Part shown: positions 18,210 through 27,551 of the stretch, piece by piece
How positions within the stretch are numbered: the stretch's first letter is position 1
How the letters are laid out: the number at the start of each line of letters is the position of its first letter
Assembly: GCA_945833885.1 (NCBI GenBank)
Contig: CAMAFY010000011.1
Coordinates: forward strand, 1 to 64,000
Origin: an uncultured Bacteroidales bacterium
GTDB lineage: Bacteria > Bacteroidota > Bacteroidia > Bacteroidales > Bacteroidaceae
Length of the DNA stretch: 64,000 nucleotides
Direction: 5' to 3'
Position numbers and translations under genes: made by a program
Notes under the pieces: model-generated
Told to the model about the DNA's origin: nothing
The model's database searches: none
Seen by the model: only the letters and a program-made list of their open reading frames with translations

Positions 18210-19334
18210 TCACTTTCCGCCCACAATGAGCAGGTGTCCGGGGATGTTTCCCGTACGGACATCCCATTTCAGCGCGCCGTCGCTGCCGAAACAATAGAGC
18301 GATCCCGGGGAAACGTAGTCGCCGGCATCGGAAACAAAGATGTCGTGGGTCGAAGGATGCACCGCCACACCATAGGGTGACATACCCTCCAACACCGCAG
18401 GATCCACCATCTGACTGCTGACGATTGCGGCTTTGCGTACGTCGACAACGGCCGACGCAGGCACGCCTTTGTTCAGGACAAAATCCCACTGATGGCTCAC
18501 AATGTACAGCGAATCGCCCTGAATTGTCATGGCAGCGACGGGCAAATCCAGCGTGGTCACCTGCTCCGACTTCGGGTCTACGCGGCACAGACTTGGCGCG
18601 ATGTCGCCATAATTTCCCGTAGCATTCACCCAGAGCATGCCCTGTGCGTCGACCAGAATGCGCTGCATATTCACCGCCACAGGTAGGGTCTTGCGGGTCG
18701 AAAAGTCGGAAAGGTCGATGACGCTCAGCGTGTTTTCATACGCCGGCATGCAGTATCCGCCGGAATTGACCACGTAGAGTTTACCGTCGACCACGGCAAG
18801 TCCTTCCGGCTGACGTCCGACGTGAAGGGTGTCGACCACGGACAATGTCGCCGTGTCCACCTTAGCAACGTAGCCGCGTTGTCCGCCGTCGGCATCGTCA
18901 ACAGGGCCGGCATAGGAGGTGACATAGGCGTATCCGCCGTCGAAAGCAACGCACCTGCAGTTGGGAATGTCCACCTGTCCGCGGCGGCGGAGCGTAGAAA
19001 CGTCCATCACTTCCACTTTGTTGCTGCCGTTGATGACCGCCCAAAGACTGCCGCCATACTGCTGAATGTCGTTGCCGACGTCGCCCAATTCGAGCACGAC
19101 ATTGGGGTTTGCCTGCACGTATGCGGAACGTTGGTACGTTCCTGTTGCGAAATCGTAGCAATCTATTGAAGATTGGTTGGAGCCCATCAGACCTTCGCAG
19201 AGCACATACAGGCGTTCAGGGTACGAAGTGTTGTCGCCGGGGCGCTCGTTGCCGCCATCGTCGATGGTGTCGTCGTCGTTACATGCCGCAAAGGCCAATG
19301 CAACGACCGTAAACATAAGGATTTTTCTGAACAT
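18210..19334 (-). CDS. Surface beta-propeller lipoprotein, BtuG-like (B12 capture)
   Basis: 374 residues from the ATG at 19334, with a lipoprotein signal (MFRKILMFTVVALAFAAC, lipid attachment at the Cys) and an acidic stretch after the Cys (NDDDTIDDGG), as in surface-exposed Bacteroidetes lipoproteins. The rest is a YVTN/DUF5074-type beta-propeller with repeating strands such as VDTLHVGRQPEGLAVVDGKLYVVNSGG and SPYGVAVHPSTHDIFVSDAG. Bacteroides BtuG proteins are beta-propellers that bind cobalamin and sit on BtuB. Lying directly downstream of a TonB receptor under a cobalamin riboswitch makes the BtuG assignment likely; ligand binding is inferred. Confidence 0.82.
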   Translation of the reverse strand: MFRKILMFTVVALAFAACNDDDTIDDGGNERPGDNTSYPERLYVLCEGLMGSNQSSIDCYDFATGTYQRSAYVQANPNVVLELGDVGNDIQQYGGSLWAVINGSNKVEVMDVSTLRRRGQVDIPNCRCVAFDGGYAYVTSYAGPVDDADGGQRGYVAKVDTATLSVVDTLHVGRQPEGLAVVDGKLYVVNSGGYCMPAYENTLSVIDLSDFSTRKTLPVAVNMQRILVDAQGMLWVNATGNYGDIAPSLCRVDPKSEQVTTLDLPVAAMTIQGDSLYIVSHQWDFVLNKGVPASAVVDVRKAAIVSSQMVDPAVLEGMSPYGVAVHPSTHDIFVSDAGDYVSPGSLYCFGSDGALKWDVRTGNIPGHLLIVGGK

Positions 19335-19505
19335 GACGTTGTCGTTTTTATGTTGAATATAGGTTTTAAGATTCGGAAATGACTGGCTGTTTCTATAAAA
19401 TGCTTTGGAATATCTCAAGGATGTTCTCAAGGTCAGGGCATGAAGTTTTCGCACATTCCGCCGCATTGGTCAATGTTTCGCGTGCAGTCCCTGCGGAGCC
19501 TTGCC

Positions 19506-21596
19506 TCATCTGCAACGTTGTGTAAGGAAACGGATGCCGAGGAGGAAGTGGCGTTGTGGCATGGGATAGTTCGGAACCACCTCATATTGCCGGCCGGAAA
19601 TGTTGTAGCAGGCGGCGGAAAAGCGGAGCCACGGCACACGAGGAACGGCAAGGAGGAGCGAAACATCGTGGGTGTTCCACGGACGGAGCCGGTTTCCCGG
19701 GGTGTTTGCTGAGGAACGGTAGCGCTCGCCCACGCCACTCCACACATAAGAGAGCGACACATCGCCCCACGACCACAGCACTGTCAACCCTCCGGCATGG
19801 CGCGGAAGGTAGGGGATCTGGCCACGGAAGGTGCCGAACTGCGGGTCGTTGTCGGTGGAATCGCTGCGATCCTCGGCACGGATGAAACTGTAATGGGCGG
19901 AAACATCGAAGGTCATCGCCCCGGTGACGCGCCAAACCACCTTGCCTTTGAGGTCGATTCCGCGCGAAAACACCTTGCCCACGTTGAGCATCATCCAACG
20001 CCATTGCCCCGAACCCCGCGGCACCGCCACGATTTTGTCGGTAATCCGGTGCAAAAAGGCGTCGGCGGAGAGGGAAAACGTCCATGCCCGTTGGCAGAAA
20101 GTACGCTCGAAATCACCCCCGACACTGTATTGCCAGCACTGTTCGGGCAACAAAGAGACGTTGCCGATTTCGTGATAATAGAGTTCGTTGAACGTAGGTC
20201 GGCGCTGATGACGCCGCACCATGGCACGCAAAGAGAGGGACGGCAAGGGGCGGAGGGTTGACATCACGACGGGCGAGAGGAAGTGTTGGCGCCGCACTTC
20301 GGGCTGCAAATCCGTGGCATCCGCTGTGAAAGTGTGGTGAAATGTCGCCACCGTCCGCCAGTTTCTCCAGGACATACTCCCCACGACCGCCGACATCAGC
20401 GTATGGCGTTTCGGATGTTGGAGGCTGCCATAGGGCAAATTCCACCTCGAAGACTGGTGAAGAGTGTTAAAAGCATAGTCGGTCGCCACGGCGAACTCGT
20501 AATGTGCGCCATACGTTCCACGGCCCAACGCCACGCGATGAACGGCAGAAAGGTAGAGGGCCGGCTGCGTAAAGGTGCGGTCAACACGGAGTTGCAGGGT
20601 GTCGGGATTGCGGTAATGGAGGCGTTCCATGACGCCCTTTCCTGCCAGACGCAGCGTATAACGGTTGCCGAACGTCCGTTGCCAACGTCCCTGTATCCAA
20701 ATGTCGGTGTCGCCTTGTCGCTGTGAACTGCCCCAGACATTGTTGACAATGGCAGCGGGAATGCCGCGCTCCGAGGTGTAGACATAGGCCTTTGCCTGCC
20801 ATTTTGCCGCACTTTCCACCGGACTGAACAGGTTCATTTCCGCCCTGAAAGCGCTGATGTCTCCCCCCTCGCGCACGGCAGTGGTGTCGTAAGCCACGGA
20901 ACCGTCGGGGAAGGTTTTCCGAAGTCTGAAGGTATATCTTCCGTGTGCGTGCAGATAAGCCGCGTCAGTTGTCAGGGCAAAGCCCCGCCGGAAACGCCGT
21001 TCCCACCGCACGGAGGGTTCCACACGTCCGAAGGAGCCAGCCCGAAGTGCCGCCTCCACCCTGCCGAAGCGCGCGGAATCAGCAAATTCCGGCCGCCGGC
21101 TGACCATCTCAACGCTGTTGCCTGCCGCCCATTGTCGCGCGCTCTGCATCATGTTCGACGCCCCTCCGTGGTAGAGTTCTACGCGTTCGAAGGCCCCGGT
21201 GGCAAACCTTCCGAGGTCAACCTGCCCGTTCTGCTCGTTGGAGAGCGGCATTCCGTCGCAGAAAACACCGGTGTGCGAGGTGCCCATGCCGCGGACGTCG
21301 ATGGTTTTCAGCCCACCCACACCGCCATAGTCCCGCACTTGCAGCCCAGCCATCGTGGACATGGCCTCGGCGACACTGCGTCCTGACAGATGAAGGAGCG
21401 CACTTCCGCTGAGACTTTGCCGCGCCGCCGGCAGACGGTCCGGCACATAGACCACGTGAGCGGGGGAAAGCAGCGAGTCGCGTTCCGCAGGACGAAGGCT
21501 GTCGACGCCAACTTCCGACGGAAAACACCGGGCATGGACAGCCGGACATGCGGCCGCCACTACCCACACTGCAAGGATGCGGATAACGGAGTTCAT
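19506..21596 (-). CDS. btuB: TonB-dependent outer-membrane receptor, vitamin B12 type
   Basis: 696-residue outer-membrane beta-barrel that takes up ligand with TonB energy. Start at 21596 gives a signal peptide (MNSVIRILAVWVVAAACPAVHA). The plug domain spans ~75-190: SVAEAMSTMAGLQVRDYGGVGGLKTIDVRGMG, then LGRFATGAFERVELYHGGAS. The remaining ~500 residues are barrel strands (for example FNELYYHEIGNVSLLPEQ, NKP-like GNRLRPWNTHDVSLL). A cobalamin riboswitch lies upstream on the same strand and a BtuG-like gene downstream, so cobalamin or a corrinoid is the likely cargo. The ~450-nt gap from riboswitch to start codon holds 13 repeat units. Confidence 0.88.
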   Translation of the reverse strand: MNSVIRILAVWVVAAACPAVHARCFPSEVGVDSLRPAERDSLLSPAHVVYVPDRLPAARQSLSGSALLHLSGRSVAEAMSTMAGLQVRDYGGVGGLKTIDVRGMGTSHTGVFCDGMPLSNEQNGQVDLGRFATGAFERVELYHGGASNMMQSARQWAAGNSVEMVSRRPEFADSARFGRVEAALRAGSFGRVEPSVRWERRFRRGFALTTDAAYLHAHGRYTFRLRKTFPDGSVAYDTTAVREGGDISAFRAEMNLFSPVESAAKWQAKAYVYTSERGIPAAIVNNVWGSSQRQGDTDIWIQGRWQRTFGNRYTLRLAGKGVMERLHYRNPDTLQLRVDRTFTQPALYLSAVHRVALGRGTYGAHYEFAVATDYAFNTLHQSSRWNLPYGSLQHPKRHTLMSAVVGSMSWRNWRTVATFHHTFTADATDLQPEVRRQHFLSPVVMSTLRPLPSLSLRAMVRRHQRRPTFNELYYHEIGNVSLLPEQCWQYSVGGDFERTFCQRAWTFSLSADAFLHRITDKIVAVPRGSGQWRWMMLNVGKVFSRGIDLKGKVVWRVTGAMTFDVSAHYSFIRAEDRSDSTDNDPQFGTFRGQIPYLPRHAGGLTVLWSWGDVSLSYVWSGVGERYRSSANTPGNRLRPWNTHDVSLLLAVPRVPWLRFSAACYNISGRQYEVVPNYPMPQRHFLLGIRFLTQRCR

Positions 21597-21675
21597 AAGT
21601 TCATGGGAGAGCCTTAGGATGGTATCCATCCAAAGCCCTCGTCTTTCAAAATCAAGAGCCGGAAAACACTTTATT

Positions 21676-21961
21676 AAAGTCCGACACCTATGATACCAAA
21701 GTCCATAGCCTATGATACCATTGTCCGAAACATCTAATACCACTTTCCGAAACTTTTAACCTTAATGGCTGAGAGATTTTACCTTAATGGCCGAGACTTT
21801 TAACGCTAATGGCCGAGACTCTTAATACTTATGGCCAGGACGTTTAACCTTTACGGCCGAGGCATTTAACACCAAAGACTCATCTTTTTAATATTAAAGC
21901 ACAGCCTTTCCACTCCAAGACCCAAAACTTTTTATAGCAAAAGCGCGGACCTCAGACTGAA
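21676..21961. repeat. 22-nt tandem array, 13 units, in the btuB leader (core AATGGCCGAGACTTTTAAC)
   Basis: Units start at 21676 and every 22 nt to 21940 without a register slip. Sequence drifts along the array: outer units begin AAAGTCC or AAAGC, inner ones AATGGCCGAG. Lies between the riboswitch and the btuB start. Confidence 0.97.
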
Positions 21962-22045
21962 AACTTCTGTTCCAAGCCTAATCATTTAGGGATGTTTGTG
22001 TCAGACCGCTGCCCGTAATCCCGCAGGCGGAACGGCTTTTCAACG

Positions 22046-22305
22046 TTCACGGCAGGTCTTCTGGCTCGTCCTTGTTGCGATACGCCTTCCCGAAAGTTCC
22101 GCCGTTTTCCACCCGGAAAACAGCGGACGGCGAAAACTTCCACCATGAAATTTTGCGCCCTCTCAGTGGCCGGGGCATTGATGCCCCATGTATCACAACG
22201 AAAAAAAGGACTCACAGCTACGGGTATAGCCGCAGTTTCTCACTGCGTTCCCTCTTGGCTCCAGCCCAAACCTCGGCAGTTTGCGGCGGAGAACCGTGGT
22301 TGCTA
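22046..22305 (-). promoter_or_regulatory. Cobalamin riboswitch
   Basis: Read on the minus strand: GAGCCAAGAGGGAACGCAGT near 22260, GCGGCTATACCCGTAGCTGT (the B12-box region) near 22215-22235, then GCCACTGAGAGGG, GGGAAGGCG, and the closing element GAGCCAGAAGACCTGCC at about 22048-22064. These are the conserved landmarks of the class in order. It precedes btuB, which it should repress when cobalamin binds. Confidence 0.93.
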
Positions 22306-22453
22306 TGGCAAAATTGGAGAAAAATTCGCGATGAAACAAGGCTTTTCGCGTTTTTTTCACAAACAGTTGTCATACAAACCCCCGTACGGGCTTTTTTGAA
22401 AGCCGTCATCACATTATTCTAAGGTTCGATGAACAAGAGAAGAAAGATTTTCG

Positions 22454-22461
22454 TACTTTTG
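22454..22461 (+). promoter_or_regulatory. -7 box upstream of murF-alr
   Basis: TACTTTTG, 45 nt before the start codon; the -33 is not clear. Confidence 0.5.
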
Positions 22462-22505
22462 CACGCATACAACGAAACATCCCGCAAACCATTGCATTTT
22501 ATACC

Positions 22506-25043
22506 ATGTCATACTCCATCGAAAAGGTGGCAACGCTGATAGGCGCCCATCGTTATGGCCATTTCGATGTCCAAATCGATTGGCTTCTCACCGACAGTCG
22601 TTCGTTGGCTTTCCCTGAAACCACGCTGTTCTTTGCCCTACGCACCCGCACTGGCGACGGCCACCGCTACATCGATGACCTATATCGCCGTGGTGTCCGC
22701 AACTTTGTTGTGAGTGCTGTGCCCTGGACTTCCGACGGAAAAATCGGGAATACGGCACTTTCCTCCCTCTCCACCGCCAACAGCGTGGAGACAGAGGCGT
22801 GTCTGGCGGCGAATTATCCCGGTGCGAACTTCCTGAAAGTGGTATCTCCCATGAAGGCGCTCCAACGTTTGGCGGAAAGACACCGCGAAGAATACGACGT
22901 GCCCGTCATAGGAATCACCGGAAGCAACGGCAAAACGACCGTAAAAGAATGGATTTACCAACTGGTTTCGCCAAAACGCTTCATCACACGTTCCCCACGA
23001 AGTTACAATTCTCAGGTAGGTGTCCCCCTCTCAGTATGGCTCATTAACGCCCGAAGTGAGGCAGGAATGTTCGAAGCCGGCATATCCCAGCCGGGAGAAA
23101 TGCAGAGTCTCCGCGCCATTATTCAGCCCACCATCGGTGTAATGACCAATATTGGCGAGGCGCATCAGGAGAATTTTGCCTCGATGGAGGAGAAATGCCT
23201 GGAGAAACTGTCGCTCTTCGACGATGCGGAGACGCTGGTTTTCGATGCCGACAACGACATTATCCGCCAATGTCTCGATGCAAGCCGCTTCCATGGTCGG
23301 CGTTTCGGATGGTCGCGCCGCGACAATAAGGCGCCACTCTTTGTAAAAGACGTCAAGCGCAGCGAAGGTCACGCCCTCATACGCTACCGTTTCAATGAAC
23401 AAGAGGATGAGGCCGGCATCCCATTCTCCGATGATGCCTCCATAGAGAACGCAATTCACGCCATCGCCGTCGCGCTTCTTTTGGGCGTTGCGCGGGACGA
23501 CATTGCCCGGAATGCGGCAAAACTGCAACCGGTTGCCATGCGTCTGGAGGTAAAGAGCGGCGTTCGTGGCATAACTCTCATCAATGACGCCTACAATTCC
23601 GACCTTACCGGACTCGATATTGCCCTTGATTTCCAGCGCCGACGCCGCGAACAGCAGCGCGCGGTCGTCATTCTCAGCGACCTTTTGCAGACCGGCATCA
23701 GCGACGATGCCCTGTATCGCCGCGTGAACGCCATGCTTCGCAGCCGGGAGGTCAGCATGCTCATAGGAATTGGTCCGGCATTGAGCGAGGCACATTCCGT
23801 ATTTTCCGGCATCGAGAAGCACTTTTTCGCCACCACCGCCGACTTTTTGAAGAGCAATCTCCTGCAAACGCTGCACGATGACGTGGTGTTGCTGAAAGGA
23901 GCGCGGGACTTTGAGTTCGATACCATTGCAGAACTGCTCGAACTTAAGGCACATGAGACCGTGCTTGAGGTAAATCTCGGCGCATTGGCCGAGAATGTCC
24001 GCTACTACCGTTCGTTCATGCAGCCCGAAACGCGGCTCACCTGCATGGTAAAAGCGGGAGCCTACGGCAGCGGAAGCGTAGAAGTGGCCCGAACCCTCCA
24101 AGATCTTGGCGTAGACTACCTTGCTGTCGCCAACGCAGACGAAGGTGCTGAACTCAGAAAGGCGGGGATTACGATGGGAATCATCATCATGAATCCCGAA
24201 TTGTCGGCACTTCACACCCTATTCCACTATCGTCTCGAGCCGGAGGTCTACAGTTTCCGCCTCCTTGACGCGCTCATTCAAGCGGCACGCCACGAAGGAA
24301 TCACGGAATTTCCCGTACATGTGAAACTCGATACGGGAATGTGCCGCCTGGGATTCAGTCCCGAGAGCGACATGTGCGGACTTATCGAGCGGCTGAACCG
24401 GCAACAGGCGCTGAGAGTGCGGTCGGTCTTCTCGCATTTCGTGGGAAGCGACGACGAATGCTTTGATGATTTCTCCAGAAACCAGTACGAACGCTTCGAC
24501 AAAGCCTCGAAAACGTTGCAGGAAGCGCTGCCTTATCGCATATTACGCCACATCTGTAACTCCGCAGGCATTGAACGTTTCCCCGAATACCAACTTGATA
24601 TGTGCCGACTTGGCTTAGGTCTTTATGGCATTGCTCCGTTCGGCAACCGCCGTTTGTCGTGTGTCACCACCCTGCGCACCACAATTCTGCAAATCCGCGC
24701 CGTACCTGCCGGCACAAGTGTCGGATACAGCCGCCGCACCATTCTGGAACGTCCGTCGCGGATTGCCGCCATTCCCATCGGTTATGCCGACGGTTTGGAC
24801 CGGCACCTCGGAAACGGCGGGGGATATGCCCTCGTCAACGGCAAGAAAGCGCCGTACGCCGGAAACATCTGCATGGATGTCTGCATGCTCGACGTCACGG
24901 ATATTGATTGCCAAGAAGGGGACAGCGTGGAGATTTTCGGCGAACAATTGCCGGTAAACGTCATTGCCGAGCAACTCGGAACCATACCTTACGAGATATT
25001 TACCAGCATCAGCGAACGCGTGAAGCGCGTATATTTCCAATAA
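22506..25043 (+). CDS. Bifunctional MurF ligase / alanine racemase
   Basis: 845-residue fusion typical of Bacteroidetes. Residues ~1-460 are UDP-MurNAc-tripeptide:D-Ala-D-Ala ligase (ATP loop GITGSNGKTTVKEW, then TRSPRSYNSQVGVPLS, TNIGEAHQENF, and NDAYNSDLTGL). Residues ~470-845 are a PLP-dependent alanine racemase (EVNLGALAENVRYYRS, the PLP lysine in CMVKAGAYGSGSVEVA, VHVKLDTGMCRLGF, catalytic Tyr in GTSVGYSRR, IPIGYADGL, GNICMDVCMLDVT). It thus makes D-Ala and adds D-Ala-D-Ala to the wall precursor. It is a monocistronic unit with its own promoter box and a terminator. Confidence 0.97.
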   Translation: MSYSIEKVATLIGAHRYGHFDVQIDWLLTDSRSLAFPETTLFFALRTRTGDGHRYIDDLYRRGVRNFVVSAVPWTSDGKIGNTALSSLSTANSVETEACLAANYPGANFLKVVSPMKALQRLAERHREEYDVPVIGITGSNGKTTVKEWIYQLVSPKRFITRSPRSYNSQVGVPLSVWLINARSEAGMFEAGISQPGEMQSLRAIIQPTIGVMTNIGEAHQENFASMEEKCLEKLSLFDDAETLVFDADNDIIRQCLDASRFHGRRFGWSRRDNKAPLFVKDVKRSEGHALIRYRFNEQEDEAGIPFSDDASIENAIHAIAVALLLGVARDDIARNAAKLQPVAMRLEVKSGVRGITLINDAYNSDLTGLDIALDFQRRRREQQRAVVILSDLLQTGISDDALYRRVNAMLRSREVSMLIGIGPALSEAHSVFSGIEKHFFATTADFLKSNLLQTLHDDVVLLKGARDFEFDTIAELLELKAHETVLEVNLGALAENVRYYRSFMQPETRLTCMVKAGAYGSGSVEVARTLQDLGVDYLAVANADEGAELRKAGITMGIIIMNPELSALHTLFHYRLEPEVYSFRLLDALIQAARHEGITEFPVHVKLDTGMCRLGFSPESDMCGLIERLNRQQALRVRSVFSHFVGSDDECFDDFSRNQYERFDKASKTLQEALPYRILRHICNSAGIERFPEYQLDMCRLGLGLYGIAPFGNRRLSCVTTLRTTILQIRAVPAGTSVGYSRRTILERPSRIAAIPIGYADGLDRHLGNGGGYALVNGKKAPYAGNICMDVCMLDVTDIDCQEGDSVEIFGEQLPVNVIAEQLGTIPYEIFTSISERVKRVYFQ

Positions 25044-25126
25044 GATTCCCCGAGGCCGGCGGCCCGATGTCCGGATTTCCCAACCCGATGAATGGCGAAG
25101 GCTGCGACAGACCGCCACACCTACAG

Positions 25127-25160
25127 ACGCGGATTACCCGATGGTAGTCCGCGTTTTTTT
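25127..25160 (+). terminator. Terminator after murF-alr
   Basis: ACGCGGATTAC and GTAGTCCGCGT with a 6-nt loop, then a run of seven T. Confidence 0.85.
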
Positions 25161-25481
25161 GGCTTCCGTAACGGCAAGCGCCGGGTGCCGTCTCAGGGGA
25201 TGCCGGGGACGGTTACGGAGATTCCGAACATGCGCCTACGGGAATGCCGGTTTCAGCCTTCCAGACTACCGAGAATGCCGTCTGCCGACCGACAGGAGTC
25301 CTCGGGAACTACGGCACATCGGATGAACGGAAGAAAAGGATTTTGTCAAAAAAAACGATGGAAAAAGCAGAAAAAAAGCCTTGAAATTGCCTTCCGGAAC
25401 CAACATCCCACACATCGGATGCAAAAATCCGATGTTCCATACAGCGTGGCTTTCAGCATGAAGATTAGAGGTAAAAGGAGA

Positions 25482-25591
25482 AAACAACCGAGGTTTATGA
25501 TGGAAAGTACGGAAGTTTGCAACGGAAAGTGCGGAAGTTTGCAATGGAAACTACCGATGTTTGCAACGGAAAGTGCCGAGGTTTACATCAG
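25482..25591. repeat. 22-nt array, 5 units (core AAAGTGCGGAAGTTTGCAA)
   Basis: Units at 25482, 25504, 25526, 25548 and 25570; related to the AAAGTGCCG sub-family. Degenerate copies continue to about 25650. Confidence 0.93.
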
Positions 25592-26221
25592 AAAACAGGG
25601 GAGATTTCGGCATCGGAAAAGAAGATGTTTTCAGGAATTCTCCACAATTCCGGCATCGGAAAGCAGCATTTCGCACCATCATCACAGCATTCCAAGCAAC
25701 ATGAACCTGCAAAAAAAACGGCGAGGACAATGGTGAACGCCTGTATTTCCGACCGGGAAACGCGCTGGAAGGAGCAAAAGGCGTTGTCAACAAAATTTAA
25801 GATTCGCAATGCGGATGCCGGCCATAGGTATGCGGCAGCACCGAGCCTCATCGCCGGTCTTCGCGAAGTGGCCCTGCAAACGTGTTGCCGCCCGCACGGA
25901 ATGCCCTGCAGATGCCGATGGATGTTGCAAACGTCCGGGCGGAGAAGTGCCGTGGAAATTGAGGCAGCAGCCCGTTGCAGGTTGGGCTAAACACCATAGA
26001 AGCCCTGGCACCTCATCATGGAGGCATGGGCAAGGCATCAGAAAATGCGCGACGGAAAACCGCAAGATGCGCGGAGCGATGCCGCGAAAGCCCCGCCAAA
26101 AGACGGAACGGCAACAACGGAACAGCGTAAAGGACGCTGCGGAAGGTTGCGTCCCATACCCACGGGAAACAACTGCCGGAAGCCTGATAAACGGGAATTG
26201 TATTTATAAACGGTAAATATA

Positions 26222-26254
26222 CAAATGTAAGAAAACCGCGTGTTTTTTATCAAA
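26222..26254 (-). promoter_or_regulatory. Bacteroidetes-type promoter reading leftward into a gene-free region
   Basis: Minus strand TTTG (26254-26251), 21 nt, TACATTTG (26229-26222). No recognisable gene lies downstream for 1.1 kb. Confidence 0.55.
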
Positions 26255-26331
26255 CATCAAGCACAGTTGTAGCGTTTTGACACGAAAATCGGCCGAAACG
26301 TAGACATTTTTATATTTTTTCACGGATTTTC

Positions 26332-26362
26332 TTGCGTGTTTCATCAGAAAGCCATACCTTTG
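26332..26362 (+). promoter_or_regulatory. Bacteroidetes-type promoter of a putative small RNA
   Basis: TTG at 26332-26334, 20 nt, TACCTTTG at 26355-26362. Confidence 0.65.
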
Positions 26363-26367
26363 CACTC

Positions 26368-26552
26368 GTAAGTCGGAGACAAAGATACCCCGAAACACAA
26401 TAACATTTGACAGACTATTTACATATTTATACACAGAAACTAACTACAGAACTTCTCTAAACTGCGTTATTTTTCGCGATACTACACTTTTGGTTAGTAG
26501 TGAGGGCCGCTGCAATTCATCTGCGTGAGCAGAAAGCAGCGGCATTTTTTTG
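26368..26552 (+). ncRNA. Putative ~185-nt small RNA
   Basis: Bounded by a consensus promoter just upstream and a strong terminator (GCCGCTGC at 26506-26513 with GCAGCGGC at 26536-26543, then T7; an inner CTGC/GCAG hairpin inside). No convincing open frame. Near the 5' end CACT and GTAAG can pair with TTAG..AGTG near 26490-26502, giving a long closed structure. Its length and shape would suit a 6S-like RNA, but I cannot confirm that identity. It converges with the BASS transporter gene. Confidence 0.5.
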
Positions 26553-26594
26553 CCCTCTTTCTCCAAAGGTTCCGAGGGGACTTCTCCAAACTCC

Positions 26595-27551
26595 CTACTC
26601 CGTCCGCCCGTTTCTTTCGTGCCGATAGACCTGATATGAATTGATGACATTGTGCCAAATGCTGTAAAAACCTCCGGCAACGGAGGTGATGGGACTGAAG
26701 AAAGCATAGCCCAACCATATTGCCAGCACCGTATTCTTTTGACCTAACGACTGTCCGCCCGCGATTTTGTCGTCGTAGTGTCCGCCAATTTTCCGACCAA
26801 TCCAGAACTGCATGACGCAACTTGCCAACGATACCGCCACCAACCACAACTGTACGGACAGGGGAATGGCGCTATGGACGATGTAACGTGTGGTGACGCC
26901 CATCGCAAGTGCAAGGGCTACGACCCAAAGATAAAAGGCCAGGTCGCGGAGTTCCGTGATTCGACGGTGGAAGGTCGGAAGAAACCGGCGCACAAGAAAG
27001 GCAAACAGCAGAGGAAGCAGAAGCAAAGGGAACACTTTGCACAGAATCAGCGCAAAGGCATTCCAGCGCGTCATAAGCGGATTGGGGTGGACAAAGGGCA
27101 CAACCGTGGGAATAAGCAGGGCGGCGAACAGGTTGATGAGTATCGTATACGTGATGATGTGCGAGGCATTGCCGCCAAGTTTTCGCGTAATGACCGCACC
27201 CGCCGTCGCCGTAGGACAGATAAAACAAATCATGGCTCCCTCAATGACGACGCGCATTCCGCTGTCAGGCATCGCCAAAAGCAGGCATCCGAGGGCGACG
27301 AACACCGAACATTGAAAGGCAAGGAGCCACCAATGATAACGGCAAAGGCGGAGGTGGCGAGGGTCGACCTTGCAGAAAGTGATGAAAAGCATGAAGAAAA
27401 TGAGCAACGGTTGCAGGGTCTCCACACCGGAAACCACAAAATCCCGCACCACCGGAGAGGGATGAAGGGCACGGCAACACAGATAACCTGCCACTCCGGA
27501 AAGGATGGAAAAGATGAGAATCCAGTCCTTAATGAATCTCATTATTCGCAT
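26595..27551 (-). CDS. BASS/SLC10-like transporter
   Basis: 318 residues from the ATG at 27551 (MRIMRFIKDW). About nine to ten membrane segments throughout. The pattern fits the bile acid:sodium symporter superfamily: FICPTATAGAVITRKLGGN (the family's P-T-A-xx-G region) and, near the end, GGQSLGQKNTVLAIWLGYAF, which matches the conserved xxGxQNxxLA motif. Cargo unknown; bacterial members carry bile acids, pantoate or other organic anions. A possible minus-strand promoter (TAATTTTG at 27713-27706) lies about 155 nt upstream. Confidence 0.8.
   Translation of the reverse strand: MRIMRFIKDWILIFSILSGVAGYLCCRALHPSPVVRDFVVSGVETLQPLLIFFMLFITFCKVDPRHLRLCRYHWWLLAFQCSVFVALGCLLLAMPDSGMRVVIEGAMICFICPTATAGAVITRKLGGNASHIITYTILINLFAALLIPTVVPFVHPNPLMTRWNAFALILCKVFPLLLLPLLFAFLVRRFLPTFHRRITELRDLAFYLWVVALALAMGVTTRYIVHSAIPLSVQLWLVAVSLASCVMQFWIGRKIGGHYDDKIAGGQSLGQKNTVLAIWLGYAFFSPITSVAGGFYSIWHNVINSYQVYRHERNGRTE

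Larger units (their letters stand above)
25161..26594. other. Largest gene-free stretch in the window (~1.4 kb)
   Basis: Holds a 22-nt array (25482-25591), two divergent consensus promoters (26222-26254 minus, 26332-26362 plus) and a probable small RNA. A weak minus-strand hairpin GGCG..CGCC with a T8 tract lies at about 25713-25740, which could end a ~500-nt minus transcript. None of the open frames looks coding. No tRNA, RNase P or tmRNA landmarks found. Confidence 0.55.

Noticed and set aside
21676-21961. CRISPR array
   Set aside because: Units are directly contiguous 22-mers with no spacers, and no cas genes are present; the same applies to all other arrays.
25787-26216. Small proteins in the 25-26.6 kb gap
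   Set aside because: Frames on both strands are Arg/Pro/Cys-rich with no recognisable fold and overlap one another.
25712-26220. RNase P RNA or tmRNA in the gene-free stretch
   Set aside because: I looked for GAGGAAAGTCC and ACAGAAA blocks and for a CCA-ending acceptor stem with tag frame and found none on either strand.
26222-26362. Divergent promoters belonging to known flanking genes
   Set aside because: Neither points to a flanking gene: murF-alr ends and the BASS gene converges, so they were assigned to possible RNAs instead.
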